Positions 7,115 to 14,876 of a DNA stretch of 35,571 nt are shown one piece after another. Numbering within the stretch: the stretch's first letter is position 1; every line of letters starts with the position of its first letter. Source of the stretch: JAQBGV01 sp032128395 (GTDB lineage: Bacteria; Planctomycetota; UBA8108; UBA1146). Below the pieces are notes generated by a model. It did no database searches and was not told the origin of the DNA. It saw only the letters and a list, made by a program, of their open reading frames with translations. Both the position numbers and the translations under genes were made by a program. The stretch covers positions 1 through 35,571 of the forward strand of contig JAQBGV010000010.1 in the NCBI GenBank assembly GCA_032128395.1. Reading direction: 5' to 3'.

Positions 7115-10100
7115 CTCCGGAGCCCTCCGAGCTGGGCGTTCAGGCGATCCATGGTGGCCTGACTCTGCGCCATGATCTGCTCGAGCTGAGCGAACTGGCG
7201 CCGCAGGATTTCTTCGCGACTGACCAGACGTTCTTCGATCCTCTCGATCCGGTCCTGGAGCGTCTCGATCAGATCGTCGAGACCGTCCGATCGCGTCTGG
7301 AGCACCCCGTCGTCGGAGTCGGTCAGGGCAGAGATCGCGTCGCTGAAGCGCGCCGCGATCCCCGGGTCACGATCGAGGTCGATCGGCGATCCGGTGAGCA
7401 CCCCCCCACCTTCGGTGTCCGCGCTGCGCGAGATGCCGAGGTCGTTCGCGGTGCCGGAGGAGTTGATCGTGAGCGCCCGAAACGTGTTCGTGCCGGTGGT
7501 CAAGTCGTGCAGGACGATCGAACGACCGTCGGTCGAGAGCTCCGCAGTGAGCATCCCCGCCCCCGCGGTCTCGATCGCCGCAAGCACGTCCGCCACGGTT
7601 ACCGCGGTGTCGAGGTTCAACTCGATCTGGGTACCGTCGCGAAGCTCGAAGCGGATGTCGTCCTCGCCGACCTTGGTGCGGACTCCACTCCCATCCTCGA
7701 ACTCATCGAGAGGGGTCGTCCCCACGAGGGTGCGTGACGCCCCGAAGAGACGTTCGACGGCGGTGGGATCCTCGGCGAGAGCTGAGTCGAACTGAGCGCG
7801 ATCGAGCTGGAACCGACCACTCCGGTAGCGGATCCCGACCTCTGAGAGGAGCCCGAAACGGTTCTCGATGCCGTCTCCGAGAGGACGCGTCATCGCCCGA
7901 ATGATGTTTCTCTGGACGTTGCGCACCGTGCTGTCGCCGAGCAGAATTCCGCGCTGTTCGGTCTCCAGGTTGAAGTCGGTCAGGTCGCCGATCATCTCGA
8001 AGACCTCGTTGAGCGCCGCGACCAGTCCCGCAACCTCGTCGGCGACCGCTTCGCGATCCTCGTTGACGGTCACCTGAATTGGAGTGGTCGAGACCCCACG
8101 GGCGGTGACGGTCAGCCCTTCGACCACATTCTCGTAGCTGTTGGTCGCGCTGCGGATCATCAGAGAGCTCGAGCCATCTCCGTCCTCCCCGTACAGGAGG
8201 ACACCGTCGCGTGCGGTGGCTGTTTGCTGGAACCCGAGCGCTGTGGTTCCACTGACATCCACCTGCAGACGCGCGGCACGGCCGGTGTTTCCCGAAACGA
8301 TGGAGAGCCGGAACGGCGCGCTCGCGGAGCCATCGTTCAGAATGCTCGCCCCGATCCCGAGCCCGAGTTCCGAGATCGCCTCCCGAACATCCTGTAGGGT
8401 GTCATCGGCATCGATCGTGATCGTCCGCTCGAACGAGCCGTCGATCACCCCGGGGTTCGTCGCGTCGCTCACGCCGAGGATTCCGAGATCGCGGGCGGTG
8501 GTGCCCCCCCCGACCTCCTCGATGCGCAAGACTCCAGCCCCGGTCAGGGAGGAGATCACGAGACCGTTCCCCTCCGCGTTGATCGATACCGTGATGTCGC
8601 TGGTCGCCCCGGCCCCTTCGATGTCGCGGATCACGTCCGCGATCGTCTTTTCCTGTCCGAGGTCGACCGTGAAACTGACCCCGTTCGAATCGGTGAGGCG
8701 GATCTTGCCACCGGCGACCCCTCGCCCACCATTCAAGGTCGCGAGGCGGGTGTTCTCATCGACGTAGCGCGGGTCGAGGTCCGTCCCCGCGAGCTCGGGG
8801 CCCGCAACGGATCCCAAGAGTCCGAGCTCGGCTGCGGTCGTCCCCCCCCCGACCTCCGCGACGGAGAGGTCCCCGGTGCCGCCGGAGGAGTCGACGAGAC
8901 GGAGGCCGTTCCCGACGCGATTCATCGAGGCGGTGACCCCCGCCCCCGACGCATCGATGGCGCGGATCACATCCCTGACGGTGCGCGCGGACGAGAGGTC
9001 GACCGTGGTCACCGTCCCCGCCCGGTTCGTGATGTCGATCGAGCCGGCGGCGATCCCGCTCCCTCCGTGGAGATTCGAGAGCAGTCGGTCATCGAGACCC
9101 GCGAGCGACGCGCTGCCGGTGATCGTCCCACCCGCGCCGCTCCCGGTGAGGCCGAGGTCCTCGGCGGCGGAGGAGAAGACCCCGCTCGTGACGGTGAGTG
9201 CTCCGGTGCCGGGACCGTTGTCGGTCAGGTCGAGTCCATCGCCGGCGGCATTCACGCTCAGGGCGAGATCGGGATCGAGAGTTGCGAGGGCGTCGATCAG
9301 CCCCTGGACCGTCGTGACGCCATCGAGATCGAGGGTGTCGACGGTGCCGTCACGCCGGGTGATGGAGAGGTCGTCCCCGGCGCCGGTTCGGATCCCGAGG
9401 CCGTCGCGGAGGGTCGCGAGTGACGTAGCGGCGGTGATCCGGTGAACGTCGGCTCCGGCCAGCGTCGTCCCCGTCGCGATTCCGAGGATGCCGAGGTCGA
9501 ACGCGGTCTGCCCCTCGCCGAGATCTTCGACGGTGAGGTTTCCGGTTCCCCCGGAGGTGTCCTCGAGGAGGATTCCGCGCCCCGAGTCCGAGATGCGGGC
9601 CGAGACCGAGATCCCCCCCGCACTCCCGATCGCCCCGAGGACGTCATCGACATCGATCGCGGTCGAGAGGTCGACGAGCGTGCTCGCGCCGGAAGCGTCG
9701 GTGATCCGGATCGATCCCCGCTGGACTCCTTGCCCACCGTTGAGTGCGTCGAGATCGGTGTCGACGTCGACGTGCCCCCCGAGCTCGAGGGTGAGCGATC
9801 CCGCCCCGACGAGCGCATCGTTCGTCGCGAACCCGTTCGAGGTGTATTGACTCGCGCGAGCGGTAGAGAGCACCCGAAACGCGTAGCTCCCCGGCGGCGT
9901 GCCGCTGCCGGCGGACGCGGTCAGGAGGTCCGGGTTGGAGGACTCCACATTCACCCCGCGGAAGAAGTCCGGGTCGGCGAGCCGACGGGACGAGATCTGC
10001 ATGGCGAGCAGCCGAGCGGAGAGGTCGAGGTAGGCGGCCTGCTTGTTCTGGGCCCTCTCGACCTGTCCCTGGATCAGGGTGATCGGTCGACGCTCCAGGC

Positions 10101-10203
10101 TGAGAAGCTGCTGGATGATCGACGAAGTGTCGAGGCCCGAGGCCAGTCCATCGATGCTGAACAAATTGCCTCTTTCCGGTTCACCCTGCTCGATCTTCGA
10201 CAT
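7111..10203 (-). CDS. fliD: Flagellar filament cap protein FliD, repeat-expanded
   Basis: A 1030-residue filament cap protein, about twice the usual size. FliD_N spans about residues 13-115 (FSIDGLASGLDTSSIIQQLL). FliD_C spans about 660-1025, with NSYENVVEGLTV and a long terminal coiled coil (LDDLIETLQDRIERIEERL). Five repeats of the flagellin hook-IN type are inserted. Four are near residues 151-241, 262-354, 374-464 and 486-577, and the fifth (834-925) interrupts the C-terminal domain. Each repeat runs L-NGG-GV-G-I-TD-G--VDL through T-DVI-I, then ends GGGTTA-DLGILG. The ATG at 10203 has no visible Shine-Dalgarno site, and a hairpin ends six bases upstream. FliD assembles as a cap through which FliC inserts, so the added domains probably decorate the cap or its leg region (inference). 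Confidence 0.92.
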   Translation of the reverse strand: MSKIEQGEPERGNLFSIDGLASGLDTSSIIQQLLSLERRPITLIQGQVERAQNKQAAYLDLSARLLAMQISSRRLADPDFFRGVNVESSNPDLLTASAGSGTPPGSYAFRVLSTARASQYTSNGFATNDALVGAGSLTLELGGHVDVDTDLDALNGGQGVQRGSIRITDASGASTLVDLSTAIDVDDVLGAIGSAGGISVSARISDSGRGILLEDTSGGTGNLTVEDLGEGQTAFDLGILGIATGTTLAGADVHRITAATSLATLRDGLGIRTGAGDDLSITRRDGTVDTLDLDGVTTVQGLIDALATLDPDLALSVNAAGDGLDLTDNGPGTGALTVTSGVFSSAAEDLGLTGSGAGGTITGSASLAGLDDRLLSNLHGGSGIAAGSIDITNRAGTVTTVDLSSARTVRDVIRAIDASGAGVTASMNRVGNGLRLVDSSGGTGDLSVAEVGGGTTAAELGLLGSVAGPELAGTDLDPRYVDENTRLATLNGGRGVAGGKIRLTDSNGVSFTVDLGQEKTIADVIRDIEGAGATSDITVSINAEGNGLVISSLTGAGVLRIEEVGGGTTARDLGILGVSDATNPGVIDGSFERTITIDADDTLQDVREAISELGLGIGASILNDGSASAPFRLSIVSGNTGRAARLQVDVSGTTALGFQQTATARDGVLLYGEDGDGSSSLMIRSATNSYENVVEGLTVTARGVSTTPIQVTVNEDREAVADEVAGLVAALNEVFEMIGDLTDFNLETEQRGILLGDSTVRNVQRNIIRAMTRPLGDGIENRFGLLSEVGIRYRSGRFQLDRAQFDSALAEDPTAVERLFGASRTLVGTTPLDEFEDGSGVRTKVGEDDIRFELRDGTQIELNLDTAVTVADVLAAIETAGAGMLTAELSTDGRSIVLHDLTTGTNTFRALTINSSGTANDLGISRSADTEGGGVLTGSPIDLDRDPGIAARFSDAISALTDSDDGVLQTRSDGLDDLIETLQDRIERIEERLVSREEILRRQFAQLEQIMAQSQATMDRLNAQLGGLRR

Positions 10204-10209
10204 CGACTG

Positions 10210-10235
10210 CGAGCCCGGACCCGTTCTCGGGCTCG
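10210..10235. promoter_or_regulatory. Hairpin just upstream of fliD start
   Basis: Perfect 8-bp inverted repeat CGAGCCCG / CGGGCTCG with a 10-nt loop, in the 67-bp gap between flaG and fliD. On the fliD mRNA its 3' arm ends six bases before the ATG, exactly where a ribosome binding site would be, and no Shine-Dalgarno motif is seen. It may lower fliD translation relative to its neighbours or act as a processing site (inference). Confidence 0.5.
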
Positions 10236-10270
10236 GGCGCAGTGGTGCTCGAGACTTCGACGAGTCGGGT

Positions 10271-10639
10271 TCACACCCGATCGTCGAGCAGGATTCCCGT
10301 GAGCTCCCGGAAATGGTCCCGGATCTGGAGGACCTCTTCCGCGGGAATGCTCCTGATCACTTCATCGGTCGCTGAATCGATGACCTGAACCATGAGGTCC
10401 CCCTCCCCCATCTGGAAACGGACCTTGGAAGAGTGGCGAAGGAAGTCGTTCAGGCGCTCGGTCGCGGCCGCGAGTTCGGCGGGCTCGACCGCACGCGCGG
10501 AGCGCGCGGGGGCGTCGTGGAGGGGCGTGGACGACTCCGGCGCAGCCTCCTGGCTCTTCGGGGCTTCTTGCGGGGTGGGGCGGACCGGTGCTGTCGGCGC
10601 GGTCCCCCCCGCGGGTCGGATCGATGAGATCGGTTCCAT
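10271..10639 (-). CDS. flaG: FlaG family flagellar protein
   Basis: A 122-residue FlaG-family protein. The first 50 residues are a disordered Pro/Ala/Ser-rich region. The conserved domain (about 58-115) contains LNDFLRHSSKVRFQMGEGD, the strand MVQVIDSATDEVIRSIPAEEVL and a closing helix. FlaG proteins are found between flagellin and fliD and influence filament length; the mechanism is poorly known. GGGAG lies six bases before the ATG. Gene order fliC-flaG-fliD-fliS is the standard one. Confidence 0.88.
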   Translation of the reverse strand: MEPISSIRPAGGTAPTAPVRPTPQEAPKSQEAAPESSTPLHDAPARSARAVEPAELAAATERLNDFLRHSSKVRFQMGEGDLMVQVIDSATDEVIRSIPAEEVLQIRDHFRELTGILLDDRV

Positions 10640-10660
10640 GCGTGGCTCCCTGAAGAATGG

Positions 10661-10696
10661 GGCTCCGCCCCGGGCTTCCTTGCCCGGGGCGGGGCC
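10661..10696 (-). terminator. Hairpin after fliC1 (terminator or attenuator)
   Basis: A 15-bp inverted repeat with one G-T mismatch (arms 10661-10675 and 10682-10696, 6-nt loop), very GC-rich. It lies 23 nt past the fliC1 stop and 22 nt before the flaG ATG. There is no clean T-run after it on the minus strand (CCATTCTTC), so partial termination or protection of the flagellin mRNA 3' end is as likely as full termination. Confidence 0.6.
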
Positions 10697-10719
10697 AACC
10701 CCTCGGTCGTCCCGGTGGA

Positions 10720-12210
10720 CTACGCGAGGAGCGTCAGAACGGATTGACTGATCAGGTTCGACTGGGCGAGGACGGCGATCCCCGATTGGTACAGGATCTG
10801 GTTCCGCGTGAAGGCCGCGGTTTCCTCGGCGAAGTCGAGGTCCCGAATCGTGGACTCGGTGGCGCTGAGGTTCTCGATCGCCACCCGCAACGAGCTGAGG
10901 TTGGTGTCGATCGTCTGCGACTGGAACGCGCCGAGGTAGGCGCGGTGGTCGCTGATCTCGTTGATCGCCTCATCGACGATACGCAACGCATTGGCGGCGT
11001 TGGTGGAGAGGTCGTTCGCCGATCCCGACGTCATGCTCGAGAGGAACCCGCCGATGGTGATGTTGTTGCCGCCCATCCCCGTGACGATGCGCTCACGAGA
11101 ACCGAGGACGGCGGAACTGACGTTCTTGAGCCCGACCTGCTCACGGTCTGCGGTCGAGTACGACTGGTTGAGCTGAAAGACCAGGCCGTCGTTCTTGACG
11201 TCGAATGTATAGGCGGTGCTCGCCACCGCCGTCGCGGAGTCGAGACGGATGTCTGCACTCAGGACGTCTGAAACGACCCGGATGTTGAAGCCATCGGCCT
11301 TGAAGGCGATCCCGTTGACGTCACCAGTCAGGTCGACGCCATCATCGCTCGCGACGGTGCCGACTGCTTGCACTCCGGTCGTGGTCGTGATGTCTCCCGA
11401 CATCACTTCGATCGAGGCCGACTGGCGCGAGCCATACTCCACGCTCAGAATCTCGTTGCTGGTGCCGTCGGCGTAGATCCCGGTTTCCGAGGTGTAGGTG
11501 TTGATCGCATCCCGGAATTGGGCAGCAGTGGCCCCCGCCATCACGGTGATGTCGCGGGTTCCCTGGGAACCGGTGACGCGCAGGGTGACCCCAGCCGTGG
11601 TGCTGGAGAAAGTACCGAACGCACCCCCCCCCGGAGCTGCTGCACTCAGATTTGCCTGCTCCGCGAGCTGGGCCCCGGTATTGATCGTAAAGGTCTGGCT
11701 GGTCGTCGAGAAATCATCGAACGTGACGCTCTGAACGTTGATGTCTTCGATCACCGCCGCTTGGTTGAGCGTGTTGATCCCACTCGAACCGTCGAGCAGG
11801 TTGCGGGTCGCGAAGCGGGTGGTCTGGGAGATCCGGTCGATCGAGCGCAGGGCGTTGTCGATCGAGTCCTGCTCCGCATCGATCTGCGCCGGGTCGTTCC
11901 CTCCGGTGTTCATGGCGAAGACCACCGACTCGCGGATATCGATCAGGAGCGAGTTCACCTCGTCGAGAGCCGCTTCCGCGGTCCCCATCAGGTTCGAGGC
12001 GTTCTGGGAATTCTCCACCGCCTGCTTCATGCCGCGAATCTGGGCACGGAGCTGTTCGGAGATCACGAGCCCGGACGGGTCGTCCGAGGCACGGTTGATG
12101 CGCAGGCCGGTCGAGAGGCGCTCGAGCGAGCCCTTCTGCGCTTCATCGGCGCGGTGCAGGTTGCGCAGGGCGCCGATCGACGAAACGTTGGTATTGATCC
12201 GAAGACCCAT
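10720..12210 (-). CDS. fliC: Flagellin (copy 1)
   Basis: A 496-residue flagellin. The N-terminal D0/D1 region shows MGLRINTNVSSIGALRNL, LSTGLRINRASDDPSGLVIS and the long helices to about residue 160. The C-terminal D1/D0 region shows ALRIVDEAINEISDHRAYLGA and ends QSNLISQSVLTLLA. The central D2/D3 part (about 170-400) is Thr/Ser/Ala-rich and differs from copy 2. The ATG at 12210 follows AAGGAGGATTTCGAC, a strong Shine-Dalgarno site; the in-frame ATG at 12252 has none. It lies downstream of the copy 2 terminator behind a 347-bp structured leader, so it probably has its own promoter. The leader contains GGA-bearing sequences compatible with CsrA control (inference). Confidence 0.95.
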   Translation of the reverse strand: MGLRINTNVSSIGALRNLHRADEAQKGSLERLSTGLRINRASDDPSGLVISEQLRAQIRGMKQAVENSQNASNLMGTAEAALDEVNSLLIDIRESVVFAMNTGGNDPAQIDAEQDSIDNALRSIDRISQTTRFATRNLLDGSSGINTLNQAAVIEDINVQSVTFDDFSTTSQTFTINTGAQLAEQANLSAAAPGGGAFGTFSSTTAGVTLRVTGSQGTRDITVMAGATAAQFRDAINTYTSETGIYADGTSNEILSVEYGSRQSASIEVMSGDITTTTGVQAVGTVASDDGVDLTGDVNGIAFKADGFNIRVVSDVLSADIRLDSATAVASTAYTFDVKNDGLVFQLNQSYSTADREQVGLKNVSSAVLGSRERIVTGMGGNNITIGGFLSSMTSGSANDLSTNAANALRIVDEAINEISDHRAYLGAFQSQTIDTNLSSLRVAIENLSATESTIRDLDFAEETAAFTRNQILYQSGIAVLAQSNLISQSVLTLLA

Positions 12211-12557
12211 GTCGAAATCCTCCTTGATTTCGGGTGTGTCGCCCCAGTCCATGGGGCGTGGTTGCCACTCCGCGATCTTGTGGAGTGGTGACCTGATCGG
12301 GTGATTGGCGTGCGTGTCGTTTCGGCCTGAGCCAGACCTCCTGTTCTTTCGAAATGGCCGTCATCGAGGAAACAGGAGGTTCATCGGTTCCACTGGAGTG
12401 GAATCTGAAACAGCCGGCGAGGGGGGATCTCAAGCTGAGCAGAGACATAGAGTTACGGAGCAGACAATATTTGTCGCTCGGGGCTCTGGCGTGTTTCGAG
12501 AATCAGATCGGGCCCGGACAGCGCCCGGGCCCGATGATCTCTTCCGTGACTGCTCCC
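12211..12557 (-). promoter_or_regulatory. Structured intergenic leader of fliC1
   Basis: This 347-bp gene-free stretch upstream of fliC1 holds several inverted repeats. They are GCCCC/GGGGC (12241-12257), CCACTCC/GGAGTGG (12265-12288), ACCTCCTGTT/AACAGGAGGT (12336-12380, 25-nt loop) and TTCCAC/GTGGAA (12388-12403). There is also an AT-rich palindrome GACAA-TAT-TTGTC (12463-12475), conspicuous in this GC-rich DNA. The fliC2 terminator occupies 12507-12535. In the mRNA the AACAGGAGGT arm and the gene's own CAAGGAGGAT site resemble the CsrA core ACARGGA. No sigma-28 or sigma-54 boxes were convincing. A promoter and post-transcriptional control region is inferred. Confidence 0.5.
12507..12535 (-). 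terminator. Hairpin after fliC2
   Basis: A perfect 11-bp GC-rich inverted repeat ATCGGGCCCGG / CCGGGCCCGAT with a 7-nt loop, 22 nt downstream of the fliC2 stop. The following minus-strand sequence is only weakly T-rich (CTGATTCTCG). Distance from the stop matches that of the hairpin after fliC1. Confidence 0.68.
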
Positions 12558-14015
12558 CTACTGCAACAACTGCAGCACCGAAGCAGGGATCTGATTCGCC
12601 TGCGCCATCACGGACAACCCAGCTTGGAACAGCACCTGGGTCCGCGCCAGCTCGGCGGTCTCTTCCGCGATGTCGACATCTCGGATCCTCGACTCGCTCG
12701 CCCGCAGGTTCTCCATGTGGACGGCGAGTTCGCGCAAGCTCGGCTCGATGTTGTCGTTGACGAAGGCGCCGAGGTACGCCCGGACCCCCGAGATCTGGTC
12801 GATCGCCACGTCGACGATTCGGAGCGCGTTCGCTGGGTCGTTGAAGAGGTCGTTGCTCGCCCCCGAGCCCACGCTCGACAGGAATCCGAACTTCGTCTGG
12901 CCGGCGCTCGTGACCTCGAGCCGGCCGAGGTTCGCGGAATAGAGTGCGGGGAGCCCGATGATCGCCTGGTCGTTCGAGGTCGCCTCACTCGAGATCTGGA
13001 AGAGCAGCCCGGAGCGGGCGAGTTCGAATTCGTAGCTCCCGACCCCCGTCCCCTCCGCGAGGTCAAAGTTCCCGGCGAAGACCGAGGAGACCACGGAGAT
13101 GTGATTTCCCTGCGAGTTCACGTTCACGCCGTTGAGGTTCGCGCCGACGTCCTGACCGTTCGACACCACGAAGTCGCCGTTGTTGACCAGCACCCCTCCG
13201 GCCCCGAGGAAGGTCCCCACCCCCGAAACCTTCTCGAGACGCACCTGGACGTCCTCCCCGAATGATTCGCTGACAATGGTCCCTGCGACGGTGTCGACGT
13301 AGACCCCGGTGTTTCCACGGAACATGTTCAGCGAGGAAGCGAGCTGGTTGATGTCGGCACCGTCGGGGATCGAAATGTCCTCGGTCCCGAGCGGGCCGGT
13401 GACCCGGACGACGACGGATCCACCAGAGGTAGCGAATCCGCCCGCCCCCACGGCGGCAAAGCTCGCCTGCAGGGCCGGCTGGGTGACTTGCAGGCTGAAC
13501 GTCGTGGTCGGCTGCGTGGGGTCGAAGTTGACCGAGATCGGGTTCAGGTCGGTGATCTCGGGGGGGCGCGTGACGATGTCGAAGCCGCTCTCGCCATTGA
13601 AGAGGTTTCGGGTCGCGAAGCGCGTCGTCGATGCGATGCGATCGATCGCCTCGAGCGCCTGGTCGACCGAATTCTGCTCCGCGGTGATCTGCTCCGCGGA
13701 GGCGCCGCCGGTGTTCATGGCGTAGATCGCCGACTCCCGGATCTGGATCAGGATCGTGTTGATCTCCGACAACGCCGCTTCCCCGGTCTGAAGCAGGTTG
13801 CTCGCATTCGCAGCGTTCTCGGAGGCCTGCTTCAGGCTGCGGATCTGCGCGCGGAGCTGCTCCGAGATCACCAGTCCCGATGGATCATCGGATGCGGTGT
13901 TGATGCGAAGCCCGGTCGAGAGCCGCTGCATCGAGCGTGTGAGGTCCGAGTTCGCGAACTGCAGCTTTCGCAGCGCGGTCAAGGATGGGATGTTGGTGTT
14001 GATTCTAAGTCCCAC
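12558..14015 (-). CDS. fliC: Flagellin (copy 2)
   Basis: A 485-residue flagellin paralogous to copy 1. It starts at a GTG (14015) with GGAGGTGAATC upstream. N-terminal GLRINTNIPSLTALRKLQFA and LSTGLRINTASDDPSGLVIS, and C-terminal ALRIVDVAIDQISGVRAYLGA ending MAQANQIPASVLQLLQ, are canonical D0/D1. The centre (about 165-380) is divergent from copy 1. Its start codon and ribosome binding site lie inside the 3' end of csrA (11-bp overlap), so the fliW-csrA-fliC2 segment is one transcript. Two flagellins suggest a composite filament or alternative expression (inference). Confidence 0.95.
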   Translation of the reverse strand: MGLRINTNIPSLTALRKLQFANSDLTRSMQRLSTGLRINTASDDPSGLVISEQLRAQIRSLKQASENAANASNLLQTGEAALSEINTILIQIRESAIYAMNTGGASAEQITAEQNSVDQALEAIDRIASTTRFATRNLFNGESGFDIVTRPPEITDLNPISVNFDPTQPTTTFSLQVTQPALQASFAAVGAGGFATSGGSVVVRVTGPLGTEDISIPDGADINQLASSLNMFRGNTGVYVDTVAGTIVSESFGEDVQVRLEKVSGVGTFLGAGGVLVNNGDFVVSNGQDVGANLNGVNVNSQGNHISVVSSVFAGNFDLAEGTGVGSYEFELARSGLLFQISSEATSNDQAIIGLPALYSANLGRLEVTSAGQTKFGFLSSVGSGASNDLFNDPANALRIVDVAIDQISGVRAYLGAFVNDNIEPSLRELAVHMENLRASESRIRDVDIAEETAELARTQVLFQAGLSVMAQANQIPASVLQLLQ

Positions 14016-14313
14016 GATTCACCTCCGAGCTCGACGACCCGGTCGGGGTCGTCCGCAGTGCATGCGCTTTCGTCTTGCGCTTCCCTTTTTCGCGAGCCAG
14101 GTCGAGCACCTCGACGAGACCCGGATCCGACACCCGCGTGGCGTCTTCGTTCGCCCGGGAGATCTCGACGTACACCTCCTGGCGGTGCACGCTCACGTCC
14201 ATGGGGGCATCGATCCCGATCCTGACTCGGTCCCCCTTCACCTCGAGCACCCGCACGATGATGTCGTGCCCGATCCGGATCTCCTGGCTCGGGGAGCGGG
14301 TCAGGACGAGCAT
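14005..14313 (-). CDS. csrA: Carbon storage regulator CsrA with C-terminal extension
   Basis: A 102-residue CsrA, an RNA-binding translational regulator. The core (1-48) matches the family: MLVLTRSPSQEIRIG, VRIGIDAPMDVSVHRQEVY, including L4, R6 and R44, which bind GGA motifs in RNA. About 40 residues beyond the usual 60-65 form a basic then Ser-rich tail (REKGKRKTKAHALRTTPTG). In the Bacillus system a C-terminal helix of CsrA binds FliW, so the first part of the extension (to about residue 75) may do so here. The ATG overlaps the fliW stop by 13 bp and the gene's end overlaps the fliC2 start by 11 bp. Order fliW-csrA-fliC is the diagnostic arrangement of the FliW-CsrA-flagellin switch. Confidence 0.93.
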   Translation of the reverse strand: MLVLTRSPSQEIRIGHDIIVRVLEVKGDRVRIGIDAPMDVSVHRQEVYVEISRANEDATRVSDPGLVEVLDLAREKGKRKTKAHALRTTPTGSSSSEVNRGT

Positions 14314-14825
14314 GCGTCACCCCCCTCTTTCAATTTTTCCGGGGCGGACTGGAGCAGCGGCGCCCGCACCGAATAGCGATCGCCCTCGAGGACGAGCTGC
14401 ACTCCGGTCCGGTTTCCGGTGTGGATCACCACCGGACCTCGCAGATTCGCGGTGATCTTCTTCGGATCCTCGGGGACGACGAGGATCACGCAGACCAGGG
14501 CCTCTTTCTCGTCGCGGATCCCGAGCATCGCCTGTTCCGCGGGAGCGATTTCCACTTCGTAGTCGGGAAAGAACGGGAGCGGCTCGCACACCAGGAACGC
14601 GAGCTCCGGATCTTCGATCGACTGCATCCAGAATACGGGTCCCATGGCGCTCTCATCGTGGAGGAACACGAACCGCTGCGCGCGGGGTAGCCCGACGAGC
14701 CCCCGCGGGAAATGCAGCAGCGTCTCTGCCTCGACCGTAACTTCTCCGAACCTCGCGGTGGGGAAGACCAGCTTCCCGGTCTTCAATTCCGCCGTCGTTT
14801 CGCCCACCACCGTCTGCTCGTCCAT
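14301..14825 (-). CDS. fliW: Flagellar assembly factor FliW
   Basis: A 174-residue FliW, the protein antagonist of CsrA that also binds flagellin. Family features are RFGEVTVEAETLLHFPRGLVG, FVFLHDES, FWMQSIEDPELAFLVCEP and LRGPVVIHTGNRTGVQLVL. The ATG at 14825 has AAGGA six bases upstream; an in-frame ATG at 14867 adds only a basic, unstructured stretch. The C-terminal ten residues are extra and Glu/Lys/Gly-rich because the frame runs into csrA. In the known system FliW released from flagellin sequesters CsrA and lets flagellin be translated. Confidence 0.93.
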   Translation of the reverse strand: MDEQTVVGETTAELKTGKLVFPTARFGEVTVEAETLLHFPRGLVGLPRAQRFVFLHDESAMGPVFWMQSIEDPELAFLVCEPLPFFPDYEVEIAPAEQAMLGIRDEKEALVCVILVVPEDPKKITANLRGPVVIHTGNRTGVQLVLEGDRYSVRAPLLQSAPEKLKEGGDACSS

Positions 14826-14876
14826 GGCATCCTTTCCACGGGGAGGTCGCCGCAGCGACGACCGCACCCCTCTCGA

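Noticed and set aside
7111..10203. fliD as a fusion or misassembly of two genes
   Set aside because: The frame is continuous, FliD_N and FliD_C are each present once, and the repeats diverge enough to exclude an assembly duplication.
12300..12557. Sigma-28 (FliA) promoter for fliC1
   Set aside because: I looked for TAAA and GCCGATAA with suitable spacing on the minus strand and found no convincing match. A GG-N10-GC in the leader matched the rest of the sigma-54 consensus poorly.
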